Shown here: one piece after another, positions 23,498-33,011 of the stretch
How positions within the stretch are numbered: position 1 is the stretch's first letter
Layout of the letters: every line of letters begins with the position of its first letter
Assembly: GCA_014218235.1 (NCBI GenBank)
Contig: CM024766.1
Span: forward strand, 69,305,207-69,369,206
Length of the DNA: 64,000 nt
Direction of reading: 5' to 3'
Source: Colocasia esculenta
Taxonomy: Eukaryota; Streptophyta; Magnoliopsida; Alismatales; Araceae
The notes under the pieces: generated by a model
The model's database searches: none
What the model was told of the DNA's origin: nothing
Seen by the model: the letters and a program-made list of their open reading frames with translations, nothing else
Position numbers and translations under genes: made by a program

Positions 23498-23860
23498 GGC
23501 CTACGAGGCCAGCCTGATCGAATGCTTCGGCGGCCCTGATTTCCACATGTGTCAGGATATAGACAGTCTGAGGCCATTCACTTGGATCAGTAACACACAC
23601 AGTCATTTAGGGAGGCTATCATGGACGCCGAAATCGAGGCAGTTACAAGATGGCAGGCACCTCAGCACTGACGTAATAGCAAGTCATCATGATCGCCATA
23701 ATGGCAGGGATGTCATTTGAAGTGGCTCTGACATAAAGTATGTCCTGAAGACCGGCGAAGCGACACACGCTAGTCCAGATTCCAAGAACGGTTGGTGAAA
23801 CGAGATGATGACGATAAAGAAAAGAAGAAAAATGGTTTCTCCTCAGGCCGAGAGTTCGCA

Positions 23861-23883
23861 CCAAGGAGAACCCAGGGGGCTAA
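23861..23883 (+). promoter_or_regulatory. Polypurine-like tract of element C
   Basis: AAGGAGAACCCAGGGGGCTAA just before the TG of the 3' LTR; purine-rich but interrupted. Confidence 0.6.
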
Positions 23884-24380
23884 TGATGCGACCCGTCACT
23901 AGCCGACCTAACACCAACCTAGTCATCAGAATTCCGTCCGTCGACGACCCAGTGTCTATATAGTCGACGATGACCTAAGTCCTCGCCAGGTCACACTTGC
24001 CCATCTTCACAGGATGGATCCCAGGAGATCGCGGCCCCTCAAGCCCCAGCTGTCATGCTCCCGTGAAAGGAAGTCCCTGTGACGACAAGCCTCCAGGATT
24101 CTGGCTGTGAGGTGTGCCATTACCTCCGTAACTACGCCTAGCAAGATTGGAGGCGTAGAAGGAGGGCATGTTTTCTCTCCCTACCAGTGATTCATATGTC
24201 CTGGTCCTTATAAAAGGAAGAGACACCCCATGCAGAAGAGGTACGCTATCAAAAACATTGATTCTCCTCAATCCATACATCTGATCTGACTTGATCGTCG
24301 GAGTGTGCTCCCACCGAGATCCCTTGGTGGTTTTTTGCAGGTCGGAGCTCGTTCCTACACGTCGGAAGGCGGTCCTCTGT
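23884..24380 (+). repeat. 3' LTR of element C, left part
   Basis: Matches 14338-14920 apart from an approximately 96-base gap after GACCTAAGTCCTCG. It is cut by the solo LTR; TCTGT at 24376-24380 is the left target duplication. Confidence 0.92.
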
Positions 24381-27322
24381 TGTAGCAACCTGAATTTTTG
24401 AGAAAAATAAAAATTTAAATAATAAATTAAAAACTCAGCTAAAGGGATATTCAATGAAAATAGTATTAAGTAAAACCCATTAAATGGAAGAGAGTAATGG
24501 GCTTTGCTTAATGGATCCTCTAGAACTTATTGGGTCAAAAATATGAATTTACAAAGGGAGAATAATAAGAAAATACCCTAAATTCGGAGTTTAATTGTCT
24601 CCTAATTGGAAAGGGGTTATTAAAGCAATAAAAGTGGCAATTAGAGTTGTAATTAGATTCCTAAACCTACTCCATATAGTCTAGCACGAATTTAGATACT
24701 ATCTTAACCCAATTAGAGATTGGAAAGCAAGAGAGGAAAGGTGGAGTTAGGAATCTCGTAATTCAGAGGATTTGAGTAGTAGTAGGAATATGAACTTTTA
24801 TTTATATAAATACACCTCTTAAACCCTCATGGCCGGCCCTAGCTCGTGCAAAGGGGTTCTTGGACGTGGAGAAGGCCAGGAGGAGGAGAAATCGAGGATA
24901 GGAAGATCCATCAAGCTTCTTCCTTCGTTCTTGGAGTTCTAAGCCCTAGAAGATAAATCGAGTCAAAGGTAGACATTCTCACGAGCAAAATTAAATTAAA
25001 TTCGTCTGTAGGTAGTTCCAATCACCAAGAACAAAAGCCCTCTTGATTCCCTCTTTTTCATCGAGCCAATCTTTTGTTCTTGATTTTGGAAGATCTGCAA
25101 ACATGATAACCCCGAGACATCATGTTTAATTCAAATCTCTATGAATACTTGATCCCATGCTACGAAATTCTTGCTGTTGATACTTCATGTTGTTAGGGAT
25201 CTTTTGCCCCTAAAATCCCTAAATTTCATCGAGCATGCTGATCGAATTTAATCAATCTTTCTCTCTGTGCCATGTTTTGAATAACTCGTTCTTGCTCATG
25301 TTCAAACCCTTTATGAACCATGCTCTCTCTCTAATTCCGATTTATTGGAAGTACCCTTACTTGTCTACTTAAATTTTCAACTTGTTTCGTGATTTTTCAT
25401 CGACTATGTAATTAGTTATTATTTTTTCAAAGTACCCTGTGTCCAAACAAGTCAAGTTGGCACGCAATCCGATGTAGAAACATTTTTCCTGCTCGAACTC
25501 AGGTGAAGTACCTGAGAACGTGACGGCTCGACACGTTGCGTTCTCAGAGCCGTCACGACCAACATCTTGTCGCATTCTGATTGCGACAGGAACCCCGTCG
25601 CGTTCTGGCCGCCTGAGCAGACAGCCCTGTCGCGACCCGTACAGGACCCTGTCGCGTTTCATCATGACCATGTCACGACCCTTACATGGGTACGTCCTTT
25701 CACAGGATTTTTGAATGAAAACCATAAAATTATTGCTCTCACTTTCACGAAATCCTTACTCCTTTTTAACAGTAATGCACGTAGTAAAAACACATGTTTT
25801 AAAAGGAAGCCATATTGAATGCTTTAAATACATATTCACGCTTCTTTTCTATCTATGATTTCTCTTACGCATGCACACACATGAACCATCCATATATGGC
25901 TGAAATCTGGCATAAAATATCTCATAATGTATTTGGTAATTTATTGCAATTAAGTATATTAATTGCCCTATTTTAAAGGACTTGCATTCGTTTCTTGCAT
26001 TGTTTATATACCGATATCGACGCTCCACTGTTCTAGAATTCCTCTAGAACGTCGAGCACCTGTTTTTATATACACACTTTACTTCACTTGTGGTGAACTC
26101 TTCGTCGTATATTCCTTTCTCCAGACTAGTGAACCCTTGCACAAGGCCTCTGTAAGTCTCATCTGATCATGGATTCCCACATGGTCGACGAGCCGGTTGT
26201 ACCCTAACACCCAATTACACCTTTAGGGATCAATATGATCCAAATGGCTATTAGAAGTTCGCTCTTACCTTGAATCACGTCGGACCTCTGGACATGTGCA
26301 TAACATGGCCAGCAGGAAGATCGTGAATTCCACCTGACTGCCAATACGACGTGCGCGTGTTGTGCAACTGTTACTATTGCATGTTTACTCGTTGTTTTAC
26401 GTGATGTACCCTTAGCTCTCATCTATACTCTACTCGCTCGTCTATTCACGTTCTCTCTACTATCTCGTCTATTCATCTAGTGCTCTTAACTATTCTTGGT
26501 ACTCTATATTGGCCATTGACTGATTGTCTAAAGATATAATATAACCAATGCCTAGCAATATATAAAGGGCCCGATCTGGTCCTGGGATGTGCGCCCGAAA
26601 GTGCTAGTGCCCATGGGAGTTAAATGATCAGAGTGTTTGGCATTACACTCAAGTGCTATCTGTCTCGACTATCTATATGACAATCAAAACACAAAACGTG
26701 CTATACACTCTCGATGTCTAGAATGACAAACAGTGCTATACTCGTCGTGCTATTATAACTTGTGCTAGTTGTGCTATGGCCATCCTGCTATTTGTGCTAT
26801 AATCGATACTTGTGCTATTTTTGGAAACTATACTCGATCTCGTGCTATTGTGCTATCCTGTTACCTGTTGTGCTATCTCTTGCTATATTTTGACTCTCTT
26901 GTACCTGCTATCTTTAGATACGCTGCCATTAAATGCATTAATTATTTAAAGCCTGCTTGAGCCTAAGATTTAAGTCCTACTGGCATTATCGCTCACTCTA
27001 CGTTATTGATGTTGTGTTCTCAGGTGAGACCGAGGATGACACATACACTCACGAGGAAGGGAATGCCAGAGTGAAGCCAGGAGTACCCTCGAGTCATTAT
27101 GTTATCTTAGAGTTGTAGTTAGTTATTTCCTCTATTGCAATGTAATTGGGCCCTATAATGACTCTGATATTAGTGGTTGTAACTAGACATTTGAAAAGTT
27201 ATTAATGAGAAAGATTTGCTTTAGTATTATTCAATGTGCAATGGTTTGATGTCTAGTATTCGCTCTATACCTTTTTCTTGCAACTGCCTTCACGCTCCGA
27301 TCTTTCGCGTCGGGGCGTGACA
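24381..27322 (+). mobile_element. Solo LTR of the B family (Tekay-like, 2942 bp)
   Basis: TGTAGCAACCTG...GGGGCGTGACA, flanked by TCTGT (24376-24380) and TCCGT (27323-27327), a 5-bp target duplication with one mismatch; the uninterrupted site in the 5' LTR of C reads TCCAT. There is no internal region, so it formed by LTR-LTR recombination. It contains TATATAAAT near 24803, donor-like AAAG|GTAGAC at 24969, TCGCG-rich stretch 25510-25690, many GTGCTAT repeats (26690-26890) and acceptor-like GTGTTCTCAG|GTGAG ending 27023. Confidence 0.92.
24969..27023 (+). other. Putative leader intron inside the solo LTR
   Basis: Donor-like and acceptor-like sites at the same relative places as in LTRs A and B, downstream of the TATATAAAT box. 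AAGTCCTACTGGCATTATCG just before the acceptor is nearly the same as in LTR B. Inference. Confidence 0.4.
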
Positions 27323-27327
27323 TCCGT

Positions 27328-27381
27328 CCCTTGGGTACATCCTCTCGGCCTCGGCCGATCTCACTTGTTGTTACAGCAACA
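27328..27381 (+). repeat. 3' LTR of element C, right part
   Basis: CCCTTGGGTACATCC...CAGCAACA, completing the 3' LTR after the solo LTR insertion. Confidence 0.92.
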
Positions 27382-27386
27382 ATAAA

Positions 27387-27950
27387 CACATTTGTGTTCC
27401 TAGTGCACTTGGTCGGTGCTCAAGGTTTGGTCACGCTCCAACAAACGAACTGCAAGAGACGACCCTTCCAATTTCAAGGGTCGTCGGCCGGTTAGTTAGT
27501 TCTGATGCGGCCAGCTGAAGGCGATCATACAGATAATACTGGCGACGGTGTCATGGCTTTTCAAGACGCTCGGGGTTTTTTGGCAAACTTGATCTCCATG
27601 ATCCACCGAGACTGGGTGCGCAACCGACGGATAATATATGGATGGCGTTGCTATATATTCACTTCCGAGCATGAGCATGGTTCTGTGGGAGCTCGTACCG
27701 AATGGCTTGTTGTGTCGACTCAAGACAAAAATATTCCTTCATCCTCCCACAATTAATGTTGCATCAAAGACACCTCGCTTTGCTTCGCCAGAGTTTTAGT
27801 CTACACAACATGATCCAATATTGGTTCTGACACTATTGTGGCAGATCCTATATATATATATATATTAGTATGCCAATTTCAAATCCTCTTGTGGGAAGCG
27901 AACATTCACACTGCAGTATTGTATAGCATCCTTCGACAACCACGACACTC
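27387..27950. other. Stretch without a recognised gene
   Basis: No convincing coding sequence. Contains a short (TA)n tract near 27850. It may belong to element E (region between pol and antisense gene), but no motif proves it. Confidence 0.4.
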
Positions 27951-28754
27951 TCAAAAAGCAATATCAAAAGCTTCACGGACGTACTCCACCGAAGTTTGTT
28001 GGCGACATCGGCGGTCACCAACGTTGAGGCCAATCTCATAGCAAATCGTGCCATACAACTCCAGATCCTTCTGGAACTCTGGCCCGACCTTGTAATCTGT
28101 AACTCCTTGAGCCCCGACCTCATGAAGTACCTCGACGAGGGCGGCCTTCTTGGCTTTGGTAGCGGCCAGCTTTAACTCTGAAGCCTTCAGCATGGCATGA
28201 AAGGCGTCTATCTTCCTTCGCTGCTCGAGCTCGCGGAGGCGACTCTGCTCCTCGTGATTTTCCGAAACAGGAACCTCAACATCCCAAAGGAGATGTTGAA
28301 ATTGCGTGCGCGAAGCCAACCCTCTCAAGGCTTCCATAGAATGCACGATGCTGTGTGCGAGCTCGTCGGCATCAAGCTCGGGGTCTCCTCCCCCCGAGGA
28401 GGATCTCGCGCTTGCCCTCGATGCGACATCCTCTTCTTCCCTGGGGCATCGTCGAATCATTCCAGCTGCTCGGCGGTAAGACAGGGAGGCAAGGCCCTGG
28501 TGGAAGGACCTGCTTGGAGGGGCTCTAGAGCCACCTCCAGATGAGCCTCTGAGGGTAGAATAGGAGACCCCTTCGTGCACACCCTTGTCAAGGGGACGCG
28601 GTCTTTGTCCAACTCCTCCCTCACATCAGCTATCCTAACCGCCTGCTCGACAGAAGTTCTTGGCTCTTCAGTCATATCATCAGCAATAATCCTTGCCTCT
28701 GTGACCTTTGGGTCCTCAGAAACCCCTGCATGTGCCCTTTGTGGGACCATCACC
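27951..28754 (-). pseudogene. Element E antisense gene, C-terminal part
   Basis: Minus-strand reading that continues, across the 10.7 kb insertion of element D, from the part at 39451-40909: the codons on both sides of the duplicated TCACC join in one frame into VMVPQRAHAGVSEDPKVTEA. After a frame change near 28480-28500 the other frame (SIVHSMEALRGLASRTQFQH ... ELEQRRKIDAFHAMLKASEL) forms a charged coiled coil that ends at 27951. The arrangement, a conserved N-terminal domain, an intron, a low-complexity linker and a C-terminal coiled coil on the minus strand, is the same as in element C. Not functional as it stands. Confidence 0.7.
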
Positions 28755-31634
28755 TGTAAGGCCCTTGATTTTTTTTTTATTGAGTGTTTACATGTATGTA
28801 TGTGTATATATGTAAATATGTGTATAAACCATTGATGTATGAATTGCAGTGCGCAATACTTGCTTACTTATACTATATAGACTAGTACTTTAATATATGC
28901 ATTGTATATACAGATATATATAAATTACATGTATGATATGTATGTATATATATAATTGCTATAGAGTCTGTTCCGACGACCAGTAGGCGTCCACCTGAGT
29001 TGACGTTTACTTTGAGTTCGCGGCCACATCGATGGACGTCAACCCAAAGTTGACGGCCTGTTATGTTGACGTTAATATTCCAGATCTTTTGCAATCTCAG
29101 ATCCGGAAACGCCCCCGAAACCTTCCCCCCCTCTTATGGTAACCGTTCCCCAACGGTCACAAAATCACCGTAGCGCGACCCTAATCGCCCAGCCCTATAA
29201 AAAAAACGGGTTAGGATTAGGTTGAGTCCTTTTGACTCTTTGTCAAGAACCCTAGAATTCTGTGCGAAAAACCCAATCTTGCAAACCTTTGATCTGGCGA
29301 TGGGCGACTCCTTCCGATGATCTTCTACGACTGGAGGGGAGTCCAACCATTGGAGAAGAGATCTCCATCACCGGGTGGCGTTCTGCATCGATAAGGAACC
29401 CGGTTGAAGGTGGAATTGAAGGCTCTTTGGCATAGGCCGAGGAGGGCTTCTCCGACCAAATTCGAAGAGTAGAGATTTTATCCAAGGCAAGTAACCTACC
29501 CACATCATCCTTACATTGTCCAGTATGTCTCAGGATTTTTACAGATTTTCTCGAGTCCTGGAACCCCCCATTCAAATGGTTTTCCTTAGGTGCAGTTTGT
29601 GTTTTACACAAATGGGATATTAACGGCATGATCCCCTGCCGTTAATCTCCTGAGTTGACGGCATTACTTGTTGTCGTTAACTGCTAGACGGCCATCCCTT
29701 TGCCGTTAAGTTTGTCAGTCTGCAACAATTTGCAGATCTGACCTTTATAAACTATTTTCTGAGGTTTTTCGCATGAGGATATATGATAAATTTTATATGT
29801 TATGTAGTACGAGTGTGATATCATGTTGCATAATTTCTGGGAAAATCTTTACTTAAGGCTGTAATTATAAAAATTTCAGAAATGCATGATAAATAGGTTT
29901 TGAACATTTCCATTTACTGTTTATATGATCCCTATAAAAGTTAAATGTTAGAAAATTTCTGTGATATGTACATTGATATCAGAACTTACTGTTAAAATTT
30001 AGTAGTTTTCTGATGACTGTATAGTTTACTAGATTTCTGATATGAAAATAGTGAGCATGATTAATTAGTGTAGGAATTTTAATAAATAGTGTGAAAATAG
30101 TTAAATCCTCAGAGTTGGTAATATGGTTAGTACTGTCAATATGCATGTGTAGAGTGTACTATATGTTTCAATGATGATTACTATATAAATTGAATTATTT
30201 TAACCTTAGAAAATATCACTGTTTGAATTTTATTAAATAATATATATTCCAGAAATTTTTGAAATTTCGTATATGTGATATGTGAACAGTAAATGACCTG
30301 TGGTTATATTTTTATGCAGATTGGATAACTGTAGATACTGAGTTGTACATTTCATGTAAAATGATTACATTAATGCATGTTTAGTATAATTACTGTTAAA
30401 TTAGTTAATTACCGTATGATGAATGTTAATAATGGCTGATGTGAAATTTGTTAACAGTAATACCATGTTAGGTGATACTGAGTAAGAAAATGTGTGAGTA
30501 CCGAATGCATATAAGAATTGTATATTATGTGTGTGTTAAACCAATTAGAAAAAAAAATGTGCCAAGGGTGACACTGCTATCTAGAGGGCTGTGGAACTGT
30601 ACTATGGTAAAGTCCCCACGGAAAAGTTCAATGTGTGTGATGTCCCATAGGCATTGGGATTAAATCTTGGAGGCGAACAAGTATCGCTGGTTAGGGTGGA
30701 GAGTACTTCTCCCGGTTCTGCGCAGTAACTAAGATCTATCATTGTATTACCTAGGTGATAGATACGTGATGTGATTAGTGTGTGTCCTTCTAAATGGTGG
30801 TTTGGGCTATGTGTCAAGGCATATAAAATGTGAACTTATGTTAATGAAAGTGCATGTGCAAATAGTGAAACTAGAGTAATTGAGCATGTGTTGTTTTAGA
30901 CCCTTGTGACAACATGTAAAATGTTAATCTTATATACTAATGTTTTGTTCATAATAAATAGCCAGTTTCATGTATATAAACATGTTATCCATGTGATAAT
31001 CATTAGAAAATCGATGACAGAAATGATTTGTTGTTAAGATGAAAATCTCCATGTTTAGTTTAGTTTTCATTTAACATGCGAATATGATAAATTGATCTAT
31101 TAATAGTTGTGTAGAAAGCATGTTTAGGCTTTTATTTGACAAATTAGTAACCCATACCATCTACATGTATGTTTAGTGTGTTTAGTGTTACTTGTTGAGT
31201 TCTTTGAACTCATCCTTGCTTTGGCGTACAGGTGTTGAGACTACTTCTTCCGAGGAGATTGTTAGGAGCGACTCGGAGCGAGAGTAGTGTACCTTGGTGG
31301 ATTGACATTGTACTTCATTTCATAAGTATGTAATAAGAGACTCTGTGTAGTCTCATGTGGATAATGTAGTTATGTTAGAAAAGTTGTGGACATTATATTT
31401 ATCTTATATTCTCAGTTATTTCATGACAATTTCTTTTCTTCTATATGGACTGTGGATAAATGTGGATGATGGAATAAGATGGCTTTCAGTTCTTTAAATT
31501 CCGCTGTCATATGATATGCATTTATGTACGTTTCAGCCTTATATATAATAGTTGGGTAAATGTCCCACTGTAGCGACGTTTGTTATATCGATGAGGGTTA
31601 GTATAACCGTACCGGTATAAGGAGGGTCGTTACA
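28755..31634 (+). repeat. 5' LTR of element D (2880 bp)
   Basis: TATAAAAA at 29196-29203 is the likely promoter; upstream U3 holds a cluster of GTTGACG/ACGTTAA motifs (about 29000-29080). Downstream is a very long R-U5 with AAG|GCAAGT donor-like site at 29487 and TTGGCGTACAG|GTG acceptor-like site ending 31231. No ORF of note. Confidence 0.95.
29487..31231 (+). other. Putative leader intron inside the D LTR
   Basis: AAG|GCAAGT fits the GC-AG donor consensus (a GT donor four bases on is an alternative). The acceptor-like site is in a block with CTTGTTGAG...CTCATCC similar in place to those of A, B and the solo LTR. The same AGGCAAGTAA is conserved in LTR H. Inference. Confidence 0.38.
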
Positions 31635-31639
31635 GAGAT

Positions 31640-31651
31640 TTATATCAGAGA
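31640..31651 (+). promoter_or_regulatory. Degenerate primer-binding site of element D
   Basis: TTATATCAGAGA at the place of the initiator tRNA-Met PBS TGGTATCAGAGC, with several mismatches; the change would weaken priming. Confidence 0.55.
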
Positions 31652-32014
31652 GAGAGGTTGAAATTGTATATAAATATGCACGTATTACCATCATCTTCAT
31701 TGTATACTAAGTCTGTGTAGAATTGTCCACATAATTAGGAACTAGTTAGATAGTAGTTTCTAATTGTGAATTGAATCACCTTGCAGGCTATGGCTTCACG
31801 TGGTAGACGTGGTGTTCCTGCTCGTGAGGGAGAGTATAGGAGAGATGAGCCTAGACGTGAGGATCAGGGAGAGCAGCAAGCCCCAGCACCCCAGGGTCCT
31901 GTGCTTCCCCCACCGCCACCAGTAGACTATGGAGTGTTCATGCAGGGTCTAGTGCAGGCCATGCAAACGCAAGCCCACATTCAGGCTGCACTCCAGGCTC
32001 AGCTGGAAGCTCAG

Positions 32015-32100
32015 GTTAGAATGATAAAAAAGGTAGTCTGTTTTACTTGATGATATGTTTGGTATGTTGTTATGCTATATGTGTTGCTTTACTGTGGCAG
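32015..32100 (+). other. Putative intron 1 in gag of element D
   Basis: CTCAG|GTTAGA donor, GTTGCTTTACTGTGGCAG acceptor, 86 bases, phase 0, AT-rich, with in-frame stops. An alternative donor AAG|GTAGTC lies at 32032. Flanking codons are Gln-rich Gag N-terminus. Confidence 0.5.
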
Positions 32101-32301
32101 GCTCAAGTGCCAGTTCCCTAGGCTTAGGACCATGGTGGACCCTCCATCATGGAAAGGTTCAAGAGGATGTCACCACCCTCTTTTAAGGGGGAGAGCAATC
32201 CATTATTAGCTGAGAGCTGGATGAGGGAGATTGAGAAAATCTTCCGGGCTATTAGGTGCGCTGAGGATGACAAGGTCACTTTAGCCACCTATATGCTGCA
32301 T

Positions 32302-32378
32302 GTATGTGTAAATTAATTTGGTGGTTATTTCTTTAAGTATAGATTATGTTGGTTAGTCCTTATGGATGGTTTTGGCAG
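32302..32378 (+). other. Putative intron 2 in gag of element D
   Basis: GCAT|GTATGT donor and GATGGTTTTGGCAG acceptor, 77 bases, phase 0, with a TAA in frame. Its removal leaves a capsid stretch of 13 residues from A-T to W-W that aligns with no gap to the same 13 residues in the uninterrupted gag of element A (ATFQFTKDARAWW). Confidence 0.62.
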
Positions 32379-33011
32379 GAGCGAGCCGACGTGTGGTGGT
32401 CCTCGTTGCTACGTACTCGGTTCGAGGATGGTGCTGTGGAGGTTGGTTGGGATGAGTTCGTGAGGCTATTCCGAGCCAAGTTTGTTCCGGAGCACATCCA
32501 GGACAAGATGGAGCAGGAGTTCCTCTCGTTGACTCAGGGCTCCATGACCGTACTAGAGTACGAGACCAGGTTTGCAGAATTATCAAAGTATGCTCCTCAT
32601 ATAGTAGCTGATGAGCGCAGGAAGTCAAAGAAGTTCGTGATGGGGCTGAGACCATCACTGAGGACGAGGTTGGTGGCTTTCGATCATCGTACCCTTGAGG
32701 CAGCACTTAGCACGGCATGTCGGCAGGAGGGAGAGATGGAACAGTATCTAGAGGAGAAGAAGGCTTCTCAGAAGAGGCCAGCAGCTCCATTTCATAGGCA
32801 AGAGAGAAAGAAGGTGACTTTTCAGTCACCGCAGCGTCTCGTGGCATCGGGAAGCAGTCAAGTACCTTCTCAACGTTCACCTAATGGTAAGAAGGAGTGT
32901 CCTCATTGCGGGAGAGCACATGGTGGTACGGAATGTTGGAAGCTGGCGGGGAAGTGCTTGAAGTGCAGGAGTAGTGAGCATAGGATCAAGGATTGTCTGA
33001 GGCTTCAGTAG

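Larger units (their letters stand above)
14338..27381 (+). mobile_element. Element C: full-length Tat-lineage Gypsy retrotransposon
   Basis: LTRs start TGATGCGACCCG and end TTACAGCAACA; identical 5-bp target duplications ATAAA flank the element (14333-14337 and 27382-27386). Order: 5' LTR, PBS, gag, protease, RT, RNase H, a second archaeal-type RNase H, integrase, tandem-repeat 3' UTR, antisense gene, polypurine tract and 3' LTR. The second RNase H and the antisense gene before the 3' LTR are known marks of Tat-lineage elements. It is dead: frameshifts, many stops and lost catalytic residues. It carries two later insertions, a SINE-like piece (about 18345-18775) and a solo LTR (24381-27322). 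Confidence 0.93.
31790..33011 (+). pseudogene. gag: gag of element D, with two intron-like interruptions
   Basis: Gag begins at ATG 31790 (MASRGRRGVPAREGEYR; an in-frame ATG at 31781 is possible). Exon-like parts are 31790-32014, 32101-32301 and 32379-33011, separated by two short GT...AG segments with stops that must be skipped to read the capsid domain. The capsid helix region (MREIEKIFRAIRCAEDDKV, then ERADVWWSSLLRTRFEDG, then EYETRFAELSKYAPHI) aligns with gag of element A. C-terminal zinc knuckles are CPHCGRAHGGTEC and CLKCRSSEHRIKDC. TAG codons at 32119, 32125 and 33009 are each one C-to-T step from CAG. The last separates gag from pol in the same frame, so it may be a native gag stop or a mutation. 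Confidence 0.85.
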
